A DNA stretch of 64,000 nucleotides from Dokdonella fugitiva (GCF_014138265.1 NZ_JACGXL010000001.1:690525-754524), one strand, 5' to 3'. Positions 47,655 through 59,616 are shown, numbered from the stretch's first letter. Numbers and translations: made by a program. The notes: generated by a model from the sequence alone, not told the origin.

Positions 47655-50600
47655 CGTCGCCGGGCCGCACGTTCGAAGCCGGCAACGTCGCGGCGAGCGC
47701 TACCGTGACCGGCTTGATCGCCTCGGCGGATTTCTCGCCCGGGCAACTCGTCGGCGGTCGCTTCCGCATCGTACGCCTGCTCGGCATGGGCGGAATGGGC
47801 GTGGTCTACCAGGCACGCGACGTCGAACTCGACGTCGATGTCGCGCTGAAACTCCTGCGACCGGAGTTCGCGAGCCGGCCGGATGCGTTCGAGCGCTTCC
47901 GCCAGGAGTTGCTGCTCGCGCGCCAGGTATCGAGCCCCCACGTCGTGCGCATCCACGACCTCGTCAAGCACGGCGAACTCTGGCTCATCAGCATGGATTA
48001 CGTCGCGGGGCGTTCGCTCGAGAAACTGCTCGACGTGGAAGGTGCACTCGCGCCGGCCGACGCACTTCGCATCACGCGGCAGGTCGCGCTCGGCCTCGCC
48101 GCCGCGCATCACCGGCACGTCGTGCATCGCGACCTCAAGCCCGCGAACGTCCTCATCAACGAGAAGGGCGACGCCGCGATCACGGACTTCGGCGTCGCGC
48201 GTTCGGCCGGCAGCACCGGCATCACCGGCAGCGGCGTGATCATCGGCACGCCCGAGTACCTGTCGCCGGAGCAGGCCCGCGCCGAAGTGATCGACGGCCG
48301 CAGCGACCTGTATGCGCTCGGCCTGATCCTGTTCGAGATGTTGACGGGCACGTTGCCGTTCCGCGGCGGCACGCCCGCGGAGATGCTCGCGCAGCGCATC
48401 GTGCGCGATCCACCGTCGGTGTCGTCGCTCAAGCCGGGCTTGCCTGCGTTCGTCGTGCGCTTGTGCGCGAAGCTGCTCGAACTGCGGCCCGCGCGCCGTT
48501 TCCAGAGCGCGGACGAGGTCGTACGCGCGATCGATCACAAGCGCGTTCCGGGACTCGGGCGGGCGCGCCGCCGCATGCTCGCCGCGTGCACCGCCGCGCT
48601 GCTGCTCGGTGCGACGACGGTGGCGATCGTCCACTGGAACGCCCGGCCGGCATCCACATCGACCGCGCAACCCGCATCCGCGCCGCTCGATCTCGCCGTG
48701 CTGCCGCTCGTGGTCGAAGGCGGCGACGCGAACGACCGCGATCTCGCAGCGGGTGTTGCCCGCCACCTCGCGGACGCGCTCGTGGGCCTGCCCGGCCGGC
48801 ACGACGCGGACTACGACCGCGTGCGCCGCGCACTCGTCGAGCTGCGCTTCGATGCCGCGACCGCCTCCCGACACGTGGCACGCGTGAGCGAAGCCCTCGG
48901 CGCACGCCGTCTTCTCGTCGGAGACCTCCGGCGCGACGCCTCGGGCATCACGGTCTCGCTCGCCGTCCGCGACACCACGTCGGAACAACCGCAATGGAGT
49001 CGCAGCGTGCACGCCACGGACGACGACGCCCTGCCGGCACGGCTGGCCGGGCTGCAGGCTGCCCTGCTCGCCCATCTCGGCGCCCCGCCCGCGGCTGCGG
49101 AATGGCCGGCCGCATCGACGCTGCTCGCACTCGGGCGCATGCAGGACGCCACGCCCGCACCGGAGGCGTTCGACGCTGCCTTGCGCACGGTCGCCGACGC
49201 CGACGACATATCGCTCTGGTGGTCGCTACTGCAACGACTCGATCGCGACGGCCGCGTCGCCGACGCGAACACGGTCGCGCGACGCATCGCCGACCTCGGC
49301 ACCGCGAATGATTCGATCGCTGCGCGCCGTTTGCGCGCATACGCGCAGGTCGTGACCGGTGATCCGCAAAGCGCATCGACCACGCTCGCCCGTCTGCATT
49401 CGACTACCCCGGACGACGCGGTCGTCGCGCTCCTGCTGGCGCGCGCGAAGGCCGACCTCGGCGACTACGACGAGGCATTGAAATTGCTCGAACCCATCGT
49501 CGCGAGCGATCCGCGCGACATCGACGCCTGGTACGCGCTCGGCAAGTACGCGATCCAGGCCGGCGACGCCAAGCGCGCCGTCGACGACTACCTCGTGCGC
49601 GCGCAGGTGCTCGCCAATCGCCTCGACGATCGGCGCATGCGCGCCGACGTCAGCAACGCGCTCGGCATCGGCTATCGCCGCCTCGGCCAGCTGACGCTCG
49701 CCGCCGAGCAACTCGCGCACGCCGAACAGTTGCGCAGTGATCTGGGCGACCTGCGCGGCCAGGCCGCGACATTGCGCAACCTCGCGACCGTGCGTTCGAT
49801 CCAGGGCGACTTCGCCGGCGCGCGCGCGGCGCTCGACAAGGCCGGCGCGATCATCCGCCCGCTCGGCGACAGCGGTGCGATGGCCGACCTCGCCAACGAC
49901 TCGGGCCTGCTGTTCGAGGAGCAAGGCAACTACCGCGAGGCGCTCGAGGCTTACCGACGCGCGCTCAACCTGCGCCAGTCCGGCGGCGATCCGCAACGGA
50001 TCGGAGAGAGTCAGGTCAATGTCGGCTTCATCTACTACCAGATCGGCGAGTTCGACAACGCTCAAACCTATTCGGAACAGGCGATGGCGACCTACGCGAA
50101 GGTCGACGACCGCACCGGCACCGTCCACGCGCAGCAGAACCTCGGCATGATCGAGGTCGCGCGCGGCGACTGGAAGGCCGCTCGCGCCGCGCAGGAAGCG
50201 AGCCTGCGCACGGCCGAAGAACTTCAGATGGCCGAGGAAGGAACGATCAGCCACGCCGCGCTCGCCGAGCTCGACCAGCTCGAGGGCGACGGCAAGGCCG
50301 CGCTCGAACACGCCGCGCGTGCGCTCGCCGACTTCGAGAAGCGCGGTGACGTGCGCGGCGCCACCGAGATGAAACTGTTGGGCGCCACGACCCACGCGGC
50401 GCTCGGCGACTGGGCGGGCGCGGCGCAATCGATCGACGGACTCGACCCGACGAAGGTCGAGAACGGCGAACAGGCGAGCGCGCTGTCGGCACGCCGCGGA
50501 GAGATCGCGCTCGCCGGCGGCGACGCGGTGGCTGCACTCGCCGGGGCGGATGCCGCGATCGCGCGCGCGCAGGAAACTCACGCGCTCGCCGCCGAACTCG

Positions 50601-50995
50601 GCGCGCGCCTGCTGCGCGCACGCGCGCTCGCGAAACTCGGTCGCGGTGCGGATGCGGTCCATGAACTGGCCGAGGCACGCGCCGGCGTCGCGCGCTACGC
50701 GAGCGTGCCGCTGCGCCTGCGGCTCGCAGAGGTGGAACTCGAACTCGGCGGCAACGACGACGCGACGACGTGGCGCGAGGCCCGCGCCCTGCTCGCGCGC
50801 CTGCCGGCCTACGGACGGGCCTTCGCGATCCACGCGTTCGCCGCACGGCGCCTGGGCGGCGCGACAGCCGACGAGGCGCGCCGCGAAGCGCGCACGACCT
50901 ATGCACGCGTACTCGCCCACGCTCCCCTGGCCAACCACGAGACGCTCGCCGCACTCGCGCAAACACTGGCCATCGAACCCGGGGCTGCCCGATGA
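47651..50995 (+). CDS. Membrane Ser/Thr protein kinase with TPR C-terminus
   Basis: This 1114-residue protein has a PknB-type kinase domain (about 38-300): Gly loop LLGMGGMGVVY, Lys67 in VALKLL, catalytic Asp161 in VVHRDLKPAN, Asp179 in TDFGVARS and the GTPEYLSPEQ segment. A single transmembrane helix (about 308-329) follows basic residues. Next is a TolB/FlgO-like alpha/beta region (about 342-470) and many tetratricopeptide repeats (about 560-930), including NVGFIYYQIGEFDNAQTYSEQAM. All catalytic residues are present. With the kinase inside, the C-terminal 785 residues would face the periplasm. It overlaps its neighbours on both sides by ATGA. Confidence 0.93.
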   Translation: MTSPGRTFEAGNVAASATVTGLIASADFSPGQLVGGRFRIVRLLGMGGMGVVYQARDVELDVDVALKLLRPEFASRPDAFERFRQELLLARQVSSPHVVRIHDLVKHGELWLISMDYVAGRSLEKLLDVEGALAPADALRITRQVALGLAAAHHRHVVHRDLKPANVLINEKGDAAITDFGVARSAGSTGITGSGVIIGTPEYLSPEQARAEVIDGRSDLYALGLILFEMLTGTLPFRGGTPAEMLAQRIVRDPPSVSSLKPGLPAFVVRLCAKLLELRPARRFQSADEVVRAIDHKRVPGLGRARRRMLAACTAALLLGATTVAIVHWNARPASTSTAQPASAPLDLAVLPLVVEGGDANDRDLAAGVARHLADALVGLPGRHDADYDRVRRALVELRFDAATASRHVARVSEALGARRLLVGDLRRDASGITVSLAVRDTTSEQPQWSRSVHATDDDALPARLAGLQAALLAHLGAPPAAAEWPAASTLLALGRMQDATPAPEAFDAALRTVADADDISLWWSLLQRLDRDGRVADANTVARRIADLGTANDSIAARRLRAYAQVVTGDPQSASTTLARLHSTTPDDAVVALLLARAKADLGDYDEALKLLEPIVASDPRDIDAWYALGKYAIQAGDAKRAVDDYLVRAQVLANRLDDRRMRADVSNALGIGYRRLGQLTLAAEQLAHAEQLRSDLGDLRGQAATLRNLATVRSIQGDFAGARAALDKAGAIIRPLGDSGAMADLANDSGLLFEEQGNYREALEAYRRALNLRQSGGDPQRIGESQVNVGFIYYQIGEFDNAQTYSEQAMATYAKVDDRTGTVHAQQNLGMIEVARGDWKAARAAQEASLRTAEELQMAEEGTISHAALAELDQLEGDGKAALEHAARALADFEKRGDVRGATEMKLLGATTHAALGDWAGAAQSIDGLDPTKVENGEQASALSARRGEIALAGGDAVAALAGADAAIARAQETHALAAELGARLLRARALAKLGRGADAVHELAEARAGVARYASVPLRLRLAEVELELGGNDDATTWREARALLARLPAYGRAFAIHAFAARRLGGATADEARREARTTYARVLAHAPLANHETLAALAQTLAIEPGAAR

Positions 50996-51789
50996 ACGAC
51001 CGTTCGCGCCGGGCGCCTCCCCTTTTCGACGCGCCGGCGGCCGACATGCGCGAATTGCTCTCGCGCATGCGCGAGCAACAGGAGCACCTGTTTTCCCAAC
51101 TGCAGTCGAGCGAACAGCACTTCCGCCAGCTCGCGCGCTCGGTCTGGCGCGTGCAGGAGGACGAGCGCCGCCGCCTCGCGCGCGACCTCCACGACGGCAT
51201 CGGCCAGCACCTGACCGCATTGCGCCATCGTCTGGACGCCCTCGCGCGCGAGCACGGTGGCGCGGACAGTGCGCCACTGCGCGAGGCGATCGCCCTGTGC
51301 GAGATCGCGGTGGAGGAAACCCGCGCGATGTCGCGCCTGCTGCGCCCGCAGATCCTCGACGACATCGGCCTCGACGCCGCGTTGCGCTGGCTTGCGCGAC
51401 AGACCGCGAGCGATGCCTGCGCGATCGAGGTCGACGTCGGGCCGCTGCCGGAACTCGACGAGAGCCTGGCGACCCTCGTGTTCCGCGTCGCGCAGGAGGC
51501 GCTAACCAATGCGCACAAGCACGCGCGCGCGCGCAACGTCGTGCTGCGCCTCGCCGTGCGAGGCAATCGCCTGCAACTGCTCGTCGTCGACGACGGCATC
51601 GGATGCGACGTCGACGCCGCGCTCGACAAGTCGCGCAACGGCGACAGCACCGGCCTGGCCAGCATCGGCGAGCGCGTGCGCCTGTTCGGGGGCGACCTCG
51701 CGCTGTCGTCACGCGCCGGCGAAGGCTTCCAGTTGCGCGTGATGTTGCCGATCTCCGAAGCCGTGGTCGCCGAAGGTACGTCCACATGA
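50992..51789 (+). CDS. Soluble NarL-type sensor histidine kinase
   Basis: A 265-residue histidine kinase of the HisKA_3 class. It begins with a coiled-coil-like stretch (about 18-55), then the H-box ERRRLARDLHDGIGQHLTAL with phospho-acceptor His67. The HATPase domain has the N-box QEALTNAHKHA, VVDDGIGCD and GLASIGERVRLFGG. It has no transmembrane or sensor domain, so it must receive its signal from a partner such as the kinase or FHA-GAF protein encoded upstream. It overlaps both neighbours by ATGA. Confidence 0.95.
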   Translation: MNDRSRRAPPLFDAPAADMRELLSRMREQQEHLFSQLQSSEQHFRQLARSVWRVQEDERRRLARDLHDGIGQHLTALRHRLDALAREHGGADSAPLREAIALCEIAVEETRAMSRLLRPQILDDIGLDAALRWLARQTASDACAIEVDVGPLPELDESLATLVFRVAQEALTNAHKHARARNVVLRLAVRGNRLQLLVVDDGIGCDVDAALDKSRNGDSTGLASIGERVRLFGGDLALSSRAGEGFQLRVMLPISEAVVAEGTST

Positions 51790-52430
51790 AGACGATCCGC
51801 GTGCTCGTCGCCGACGACCACACGATCCTGCGCGAGGGCCTCGTCGCGCTCATCGACGCGAGCGGCGACTGCCAGGTCGTCGCGCAGGCATCGGACGGGA
51901 TCGAAACCGTCGAGCTCGCGCTGCGTCTTCGCCCCGACGTGATCGTGCTCGACATCTCGATGCCGAGGCTCAACGGCATCGAGGTCGTGCGGCGGCTGTC
52001 GCGCGAACTCGAATCCGCGCGCATCCTCGTGTTGACGATGCATGCCGAGGAGGAGTACGTGCTCCACGTCGTGCGCGCCGGCGCATCGGGCTTCCTGCTC
52101 AAGGACAGCGCGACGGGCGAACTGCTCAAGGCGGTACGCTCGCTCGCCGCGGGACGCGGCTATTTCGGCACGCACGCATCCGCGGTGCTCGCGCGGCAGG
52201 TGCAAAGCCCAGGCAACGTGCTGGCCGATCCCTATCGCGACCTCACGACGCGCGAGCGCGAAGTGTTCCACCTGATCGCCGAAGGTCTCACCACGAAGGA
52301 GATCGCGCGCCAGCTCGGCACGTCGACGAAGACTGCGGAAAACCATCGCTTCCGCGTGCTCGACAAGCTCGAGGTACGCAACACCGCGGAGCTCATCCGC
52401 TACGCGGTGAGACACCGCCTGCTCGACTGA
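51786..52430 (+). CDS. NarL/LuxR-family response regulator
   Basis: A 214-residue two-component regulator. The receiver domain (1-120) has acidic residues DD at 10-11, phospho-acceptor Asp56 in VIVLDISMP and Lys in GFLLKDS. The C-terminal LuxR-type helix-turn-helix (about 148-210) contains LTTREREVFHLIAEGLTTKEIARQL ending in a normal recognition helix. It is the natural partner of the histidine kinase that precedes and overlaps it. Palindromic NarL-type operators are expected; the TGGGTG sites in this region are candidates. Confidence 0.96.
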   Translation: MKTIRVLVADDHTILREGLVALIDASGDCQVVAQASDGIETVELALRLRPDVIVLDISMPRLNGIEVVRRLSRELESARILVLTMHAEEEYVLHVVRAGASGFLLKDSATGELLKAVRSLAAGRGYFGTHASAVLARQVQSPGNVLADPYRDLTTREREVFHLIAEGLTTKEIARQLGTSTKTAENHRFRVLDKLEVRNTAELIRYAVRHRLLD

Positions 52431-52440
52431 AGCTCGCGGC

Positions 52441-53682
52441 CTACTCGCAAGCGAGCGCGAGCGCCGACAGCTCGAATCCGTCGCTGAACAGGACGTCGGT
52501 CGAGTCGAAACGGTAGACGGCGCCGCTGTGGTCGTCGCCGGCGGCGTAGCCGGGGGCGGCCGTCGCGAGGCGGGCACCGTCGATCGCGACCGACCAGCCG
52601 GCCAGCGTCTCGGGCAATGGCGCAGCGAGGTCGGCGTCGGTCGTGGCGAACCATGATGCCGCGGAACCCGTGGTGCGATAGAGCACGGCACGCCCGCAGG
52701 CACCGAACGCGTACGGCGCACCGACGAGCAATCGGCTCGCGTTGATCGCGACCGACCAGCCGAAACGATCGCCGGAAACGCCGATCGGCGCGACGATGCG
52801 GGCGCGTTCGCTCCACGTGCTGCCGGAGCGTTCGAAGACGTGCGCGGCACCCGCGCGTGATTGCGCCATCGGCGCGCCGATGACCATCCGATCGCCCTTC
52901 ATTGCGACCGCGAAGCCGAACGAATCGCCGTCCGCGAGGGAGGCAGGCACCAGCTTCGCCTGCTGCGACCAGGCCGCACCACCGCCGGTGAACACGTAGG
53001 CCGCCCCACGCGCGAAGCTCCCGGCCGTCGCACCCGGGGCGAGGGGCGCACCGGCCACGATGGTGCCGGCGTCGAGGGCGACTGAACGCCCGAAGGCGTC
53101 GCCCGCATGCGCATCGGCAGGCGTCAGGCGCGCGGTCTGGTTCCAGGCCGTTCCCGTCCGCGTGAATACGTAGACGGCACCCGCACGCGTGCCGGCGCGG
53201 TCGGCGCCGACGACGAGCGTGTCCGAGGCCAGTGCGAGCGCGATGCCGAAATGCTCGCCCACGGCCCCCGCAGGCGCGATGCGCGCCTGCTGCAGCCAGT
53301 TGCCCGCGACACGCACGTACACGTAGACCGCGCCCGGCGAAGCACCGGTCGCGGCGATCGCGAGCGTGTCGCCCGACATCGCCACCGCGGCACCGAAACG
53401 ATCGCCGTCGGCAAGATCGCCCGGGGCGAGACGCTGCGGCGACGTACACGCAATGCCGGAGCAATCGAACACGTACGCCGCGCCACGCGCCGCCGCCTCG
53501 CCCGGCGCGCCGCTCGCGACCCGGCCGGCATCGATGGCGACGCCGATGCCTCCCTCGTCGCCGGCTTGCGCCGACGGATTGACGAGCACGTCACGCTCGC
53601 TCGCGAGCGCACCCTCGACCGCGGACGCGGCGGCGCCCGCTGCGAGCGCGCACGACAGGATCGCGGACGGGATTCTTCTCAT
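52441..53682 (-). CDS. Secreted FG-GAP beta-propeller protein
   Basis: A 413-residue exported protein (signal peptide about 1-25) made of about seven FG-GAP-like repeats. Each carries a variant of GDRFGAAVAMSGDTLAIAA followed by GAVYVYVR, so a seven-bladed integrin-like propeller is likely. The C-terminus, STDVLFSDGFELSALALACE, includes a 'DGFE' tail like those ending many secreted proteins of this bacterial order. The ATG at 53682 is preferred to one twelve codons upstream because the signal peptide then begins MRRIPS. A TGGGTG-motif site lies 45 bp upstream. It converges on the response-regulator gene. Function unknown; adhesion or surface display is possible. Confidence 0.85.
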   Translation of the reverse strand: MRRIPSAILSCALAAGAAASAVEGALASERDVLVNPSAQAGDEGGIGVAIDAGRVASGAPGEAAARGAAYVFDCSGIACTSPQRLAPGDLADGDRFGAAVAMSGDTLAIAATGASPGAVYVYVRVAGNWLQQARIAPAGAVGEHFGIALALASDTLVVGADRAGTRAGAVYVFTRTGTAWNQTARLTPADAHAGDAFGRSVALDAGTIVAGAPLAPGATAGSFARGAAYVFTGGGAAWSQQAKLVPASLADGDSFGFAVAMKGDRMVIGAPMAQSRAGAAHVFERSGSTWSERARIVAPIGVSGDRFGWSVAINASRLLVGAPYAFGACGRAVLYRTTGSAASWFATTDADLAAPLPETLAGWSVAIDGARLATAAPGYAAGDDHSGAVYRFDSTDVLFSDGFELSALALACE

Positions 53683-53726
53683 GCCGCCGATTAGCGTCGG
53701 TCGGCGAAGCCGAGTCAAGTCGGGGC

Positions 53727-53742
53727 TGGGTGATTCACCTCA
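53727..53742. promoter_or_regulatory. 16-bp TGGGTG motif, site 3
   Basis: TGGGTGATTCACCTCA contains the 11-bp palindrome GGTGATTCACC and matches the two sites at 45.7 kb at most constrained positions. It lies 45 bp upstream of the FG-GAP gene and directly beside the terminator hairpin of the subtilase gene. Confidence 0.45.
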
Positions 53743-53743
53743 G

Positions 53744-53771
53744 CGCCGCGACGGAAGGTTCCGTCGCGGCG
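53744..53771 (-). terminator. Terminator hairpin of the subtilase gene
   Basis: A 13-bp perfect inverted repeat (CGCCGCGACGGAA/TTCCGTCGCGGCG) separated by two bases lies 10 bp after the subtilase stop codon on the minus strand. No T-tract follows. It separates the subtilase from the FG-GAP gene. Confidence 0.65.
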
Positions 53772-53781
53772 CCGGCCGCCT

Positions 53782-56163
53782 TCAGCGGTGGATCGCGATC
53801 GGCATGTGCAGCACGGGCTGCACCGCGTTGTCCGGCGTCAGCGTGACGTCGCCGTAGCTCCAGCCCGCCGGCAGCATGGATCCGTCGACCTGGATGCCGA
53901 ACGAAGCCGTCGCGCCTGCGGCGATCGGCAGGCTCGGTGTCGCGGTCGTGACCGTTCCCGCGGGCAGGCCGGAGAAGGTGATCGTGTAAGTCTGGGCCGT
54001 CACGACCGGACTGCGCACCGAGCGCGTGAACGTGCACGTCGTGGCGCAGTTCGCGCTGGTGAATTCGGCGAGGTTCAAGGTCGCGAGCGTGCCGCCGCTG
54101 CCGGGATTGGCGGCGAGGAAGTTCGCCGCGGATTCGTCGAGCACGAGACCCGCGAGTGCGGCGTGCGTGAGGTCGACGCGACCGGAACCGAGGTCCCACA
54201 CGTTCACGCCGCTGCCGTCGGCGCGGATCAGGCCGTCGAGTTTCGCGGTCATGTTGAGCGCTGAACGCACTTCGGTCGGCGTCCAGTCCGGGTGCACCGC
54301 GCGCAGCAACGCGGCCGAGCCCGTCGTGTGCGGACTGGACATCGAAGTGCCGTTCTCGAGCGCGGTCGAGTTCGCGCCGCCCGCGGCCGCCGCGTACGAG
54401 GCGAGGATGTCGACGCCCGGCGCGGTGATGTTGGGCTTGACGAGGTACTGGCCGTTGTTCGCGAGCGGACCGCGCGAACTGAAGTCGGCGACGACATCGC
54501 CGCGCTGCGGGAACGACGACGCCGGCAGCAGCAGCGACGCGGTCGCCTGCGCGGGGTCGGTCTGGATCTGCGTCCACGCCGCATCCCAGTCGGCGCGCAG
54601 CATCGACCACGAAGTGGCACTCGCGCCGAGGTTGATGAAGTCGCGGTCGACGAAGATCACGCCGATGGCACCGGCGGCGAGCGCATTCGTGCGCCGCGCG
54701 ACGCTGCCGCAGTTGCTCGCGTTCTGGTCGAGCGCGAGTACCGCGATCGCGCCGAGTCGTGCCGGCGCGATCGGGCCGTCGAGGCCGTCGGCGAACACGA
54801 GGTCGGGGTCGGCCGGTGCTTCCACGGTGAAGGTATCCGCGGCGAACGCGGAGCAGCCGTCGTTGCTGCCGTCGGCGAACGTCGGGCTGCGCACGATCGG
54901 CGCCGCGACGATGTCTTCGGTCGGCAGTGGCGGCGCCGCCGGGCGCAGTGGCAGGCCCTGCGTCCCCGGCGGGGGCGTACCCGGGCCGACGAGATCGAAG
55001 CGGAATGCGACGACATTGTCCTTGGTCGACGCGGCGACCGTCTCGACCCACGGTTCGACGTGGTTCACCGAACCCGCGACCGGGCCGTCGTTGCCTGCCG
55101 AGGCGGCCACGAACACGCCCGCGCCGACCGCGTTGCGGAACGCGATCGACACCGAATCCGCCCACGGACTCACGCCGCCGCTGATCGAGAAGTTGAGCAC
55201 GTCGGCACCGTCGGCGACGGCCTGGTTGGTCGCTTGCGACGACGCGCTCGAGCTGCAGCCCGTGGTGCAGACCTTGTACGCGATCACGTTCGCGTGCGGC
55301 GCGACGCCCGAAACGAGGAACGTGCCGCCGCCGAACGGCGCCTGCCAGTGGTTGCCGACGATCGTGCTCGCGGTGTGCGAGCCGTGGCCGTCGAGATCCT
55401 CGCCGCTGCGCGTCGCCGAGGTCGTGGTGAAGTTGTACATGCCGATCAGCTTGTCGTTGCAGCGGCCGGCATCGGCGTTCGGCGGGGTCGGCCCGCACAA
55501 GCCGAGGTAGTTGCCGGCACCGTTCGGGTTCACGTGCGCGTAGCCGTCGGTCGGTCCGGTCGCGGCGAACGCCGGGCTTTGCCAGTTGATGCCGGTGTCG
55601 AGGTCGGCGACGACGATGCCCTCGCCCTTGGTCGCGACACCGCCGCTCGCAGTGCCGTCCCAGATCGACGGTGCGCCGATGAACGCCGGACCGCGATCCG
55701 TGTCGAGCTCGAGCACGCGCTCGCGTTCGACCAGTTCGACGTCGGCTCGTTGCGCGATGCGCGCCGCTTCCGCATCGTCCAGGTCGACGATGATGCCATT
55801 GAGCGCATGCTGCATCTTCGCGACGACGTCGAGCGAACGACCGAGCGTGCGCTCGAGGTCGGCGACGAACGTACCCTGGCGCTGCTGCAGGTAGTCGACG
55901 TAGGCGAGCGCCGCAGGCGAGCGAAGGTCGGGCCGACCGGCCTTGCGGCCCAGGGCGACGTGCGGCGGCGCGGCGAAGCCGGGCGTGCCGCCGTGGTACG
56001 TCGCGACCGGCTCGCCCCGCAGCAGGATCGTGTACGGCACGCGATCGGTGGGCGTGCCATCGGCGCCATGGAGCGGCGCGCAGACAGCGGTCGCGAGCGC
56101 GAAGCCGACGGCAGCCGCGAGCGGCCGGAAGCGCGCCCGGTACGGGTGAGCGTCATGACGCAT
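53782..56163 (-). CDS. Secreted S8 serine protease (subtilase) with PA-domain insert
   Basis: A 793-residue subtilisin-family protease. The signal peptide (about 1-33) is followed by an I9 inhibitor-like propeptide (about 42-153). The catalytic domain has Asp189 in VADLDTGINW, His260 in DGHGSHTAS, Asn358 in AASAGNDG and Ser607 in NGTSMSSPH, all intact. A PA-like insertion (about 415-555) separates the oxyanion Asn from the Ser, and a fibronectin-III-like C-terminal domain (about 680-790) follows. It is probably exported and self-processed. The PA insert contains DPDLVFADGLDG, resembling the 'DGFE' tail of the neighbouring FG-GAP protein. Confidence 0.95.
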   Translation of the reverse strand: MRHDAHPYRARFRPLAAAVGFALATAVCAPLHGADGTPTDRVPYTILLRGEPVATYHGGTPGFAAPPHVALGRKAGRPDLRSPAALAYVDYLQQRQGTFVADLERTLGRSLDVVAKMQHALNGIIVDLDDAEAARIAQRADVELVERERVLELDTDRGPAFIGAPSIWDGTASGGVATKGEGIVVADLDTGINWQSPAFAATGPTDGYAHVNPNGAGNYLGLCGPTPPNADAGRCNDKLIGMYNFTTTSATRSGEDLDGHGSHTASTIVGNHWQAPFGGGTFLVSGVAPHANVIAYKVCTTGCSSSASSQATNQAVADGADVLNFSISGGVSPWADSVSIAFRNAVGAGVFVAASAGNDGPVAGSVNHVEPWVETVAASTKDNVVAFRFDLVGPGTPPPGTQGLPLRPAAPPLPTEDIVAAPIVRSPTFADGSNDGCSAFAADTFTVEAPADPDLVFADGLDGPIAPARLGAIAVLALDQNASNCGSVARRTNALAAGAIGVIFVDRDFINLGASATSWSMLRADWDAAWTQIQTDPAQATASLLLPASSFPQRGDVVADFSSRGPLANNGQYLVKPNITAPGVDILASYAAAAGGANSTALENGTSMSSPHTTGSAALLRAVHPDWTPTEVRSALNMTAKLDGLIRADGSGVNVWDLGSGRVDLTHAALAGLVLDESAANFLAANPGSGGTLATLNLAEFTSANCATTCTFTRSVRSPVVTAQTYTITFSGLPAGTVTTATPSLPIAAGATASFGIQVDGSMLPAGWSYGDVTLTPDNAVQPVLHMPIAIHR

Positions 56164-56245
56164 GATGATTCCCCAGGATCGTGGCGCGTTGCGCCGGAAC
56201 GGCGAGCATAGCCGCCGCGCGCCGCGCGCGCGTGCGACCGTGGAC

Positions 56246-57061
56246 TCAGAACATATGCTTCTCGATGCCGAGTTCGGCGAGGATCTTGCTCGCGATCTCC
56301 TCGATCGACGTGTGCGTGGTGTTCTGCACCGGGATCGCGTCGCGGCGGAACAGCTTGTCCGCCTGCTCGAGCTCCCAGCGGCACTGCTTGATCTCCGCGT
56401 ACTGGCTGCCCGGGCGGCGCGCCTGCCGCACCTGGGCGAGGCGCTGCGGCTCGATCGTCAGGCCGTACAGGCGCGCGCGGTACGGCAGCAGCCGCCTGGG
56501 CAGCTCGAGGCGCTCGAGGTCTTCCTCGGTCAGCGGGTAGTTCGCCGCGCGCACGCCGTAGTGCAACGCCATGTACAGGCAGGTCGGCGTCTTGCCGACG
56601 CGCGACACGCCGACGAGGATGACGTCGGCGTCGCCATAGTTCACGTCGATGCCGTCGTCGTGGCTGAGCGCGTAGTTGGTCGCGTTGATGCGCGCCTCGT
56701 ACTCGGTGAAGTCGGTGAGACCATGGGCCTTGCCGACGCGCGGCGAGCGCATCGTGCCGAGTTCCGCCTCGAGCGGCCCGAGGAACGGCGCGAACACGTC
56801 GAGCATGAGCGCCCCGCTCTCGGCGACGATGTCGCTGAGCTTCTTGTCCATGATCGTGTTGACGACGATCGGCCGCGCGCCGCTCTGCGCGTAGGCGGTG
56901 CGGATGCGCACCGTCGCCGCGCGTGCCTTGTCCTCGCCGTCGACGAACGGGATGCGGTAGGTGTCGAACTCGACCGAGTCGAACTGGGTGAGCACGCTGT
57001 GGCCGATCGTTTCGGCGGTGATGCCGGTACCGTCGGAGACGTAGAAGATCGTGCGGCGCAT
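56246..57061 (-). CDS. ppsR: PEP synthase regulatory kinase/phosphorylase
   Basis: A 271-residue protein of the DUF299/PpsR family, which inactivates PEP synthase by ADP-dependent phosphorylation of a threonine and reactivates it by phosphorolysis. The N-terminal [20 protein letters not shown] and the P-loop [16 protein letters not shown] are diagnostic. The ATG at 57061 starts exactly at the conserved N-terminus. It is divergent from ppsA, its target. Confidence 0.96.
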   Translation of the reverse strand: MRRTIFYVSDGTGITAETIGHSVLTQFDSVEFDTYRIPFVDGEDKARAATVRIRTAYAQSGARPIVVNTIMDKKLSDIVAESGALMLDVFAPFLGPLEAELGTMRSPRVGKAHGLTDFTEYEARINATNYALSHDDGIDVNYGDADVILVGVSRVGKTPTCLYMALHYGVRAANYPLTEEDLERLELPRRLLPYRARLYGLTIEPQRLAQVRQARRPGSQYAEIKQCRWELEQADKLFRRDAIPVQNTTHTSIEEIASKILAELGIEKHMF

Positions 57062-57243
57062 GGGGCTCCCGGGGCGTCCTTCGCGGGCGAGTCTACGGGA
57101 AGCGGCCGGCTTTTCCGCGCCAGGCACGCCCGCAGGCCACGGCAGCGGCCGCGTCCCCCCGTTCCGGCTTGCCGGAACCGCGGCAAAGCCCGAAAATTGC
57201 GCACTGCCGCAAACCGGCCTTCTCTATCCCACGGAGTAATCCC

Positions 57244-59616
<2,373 letters not shown>

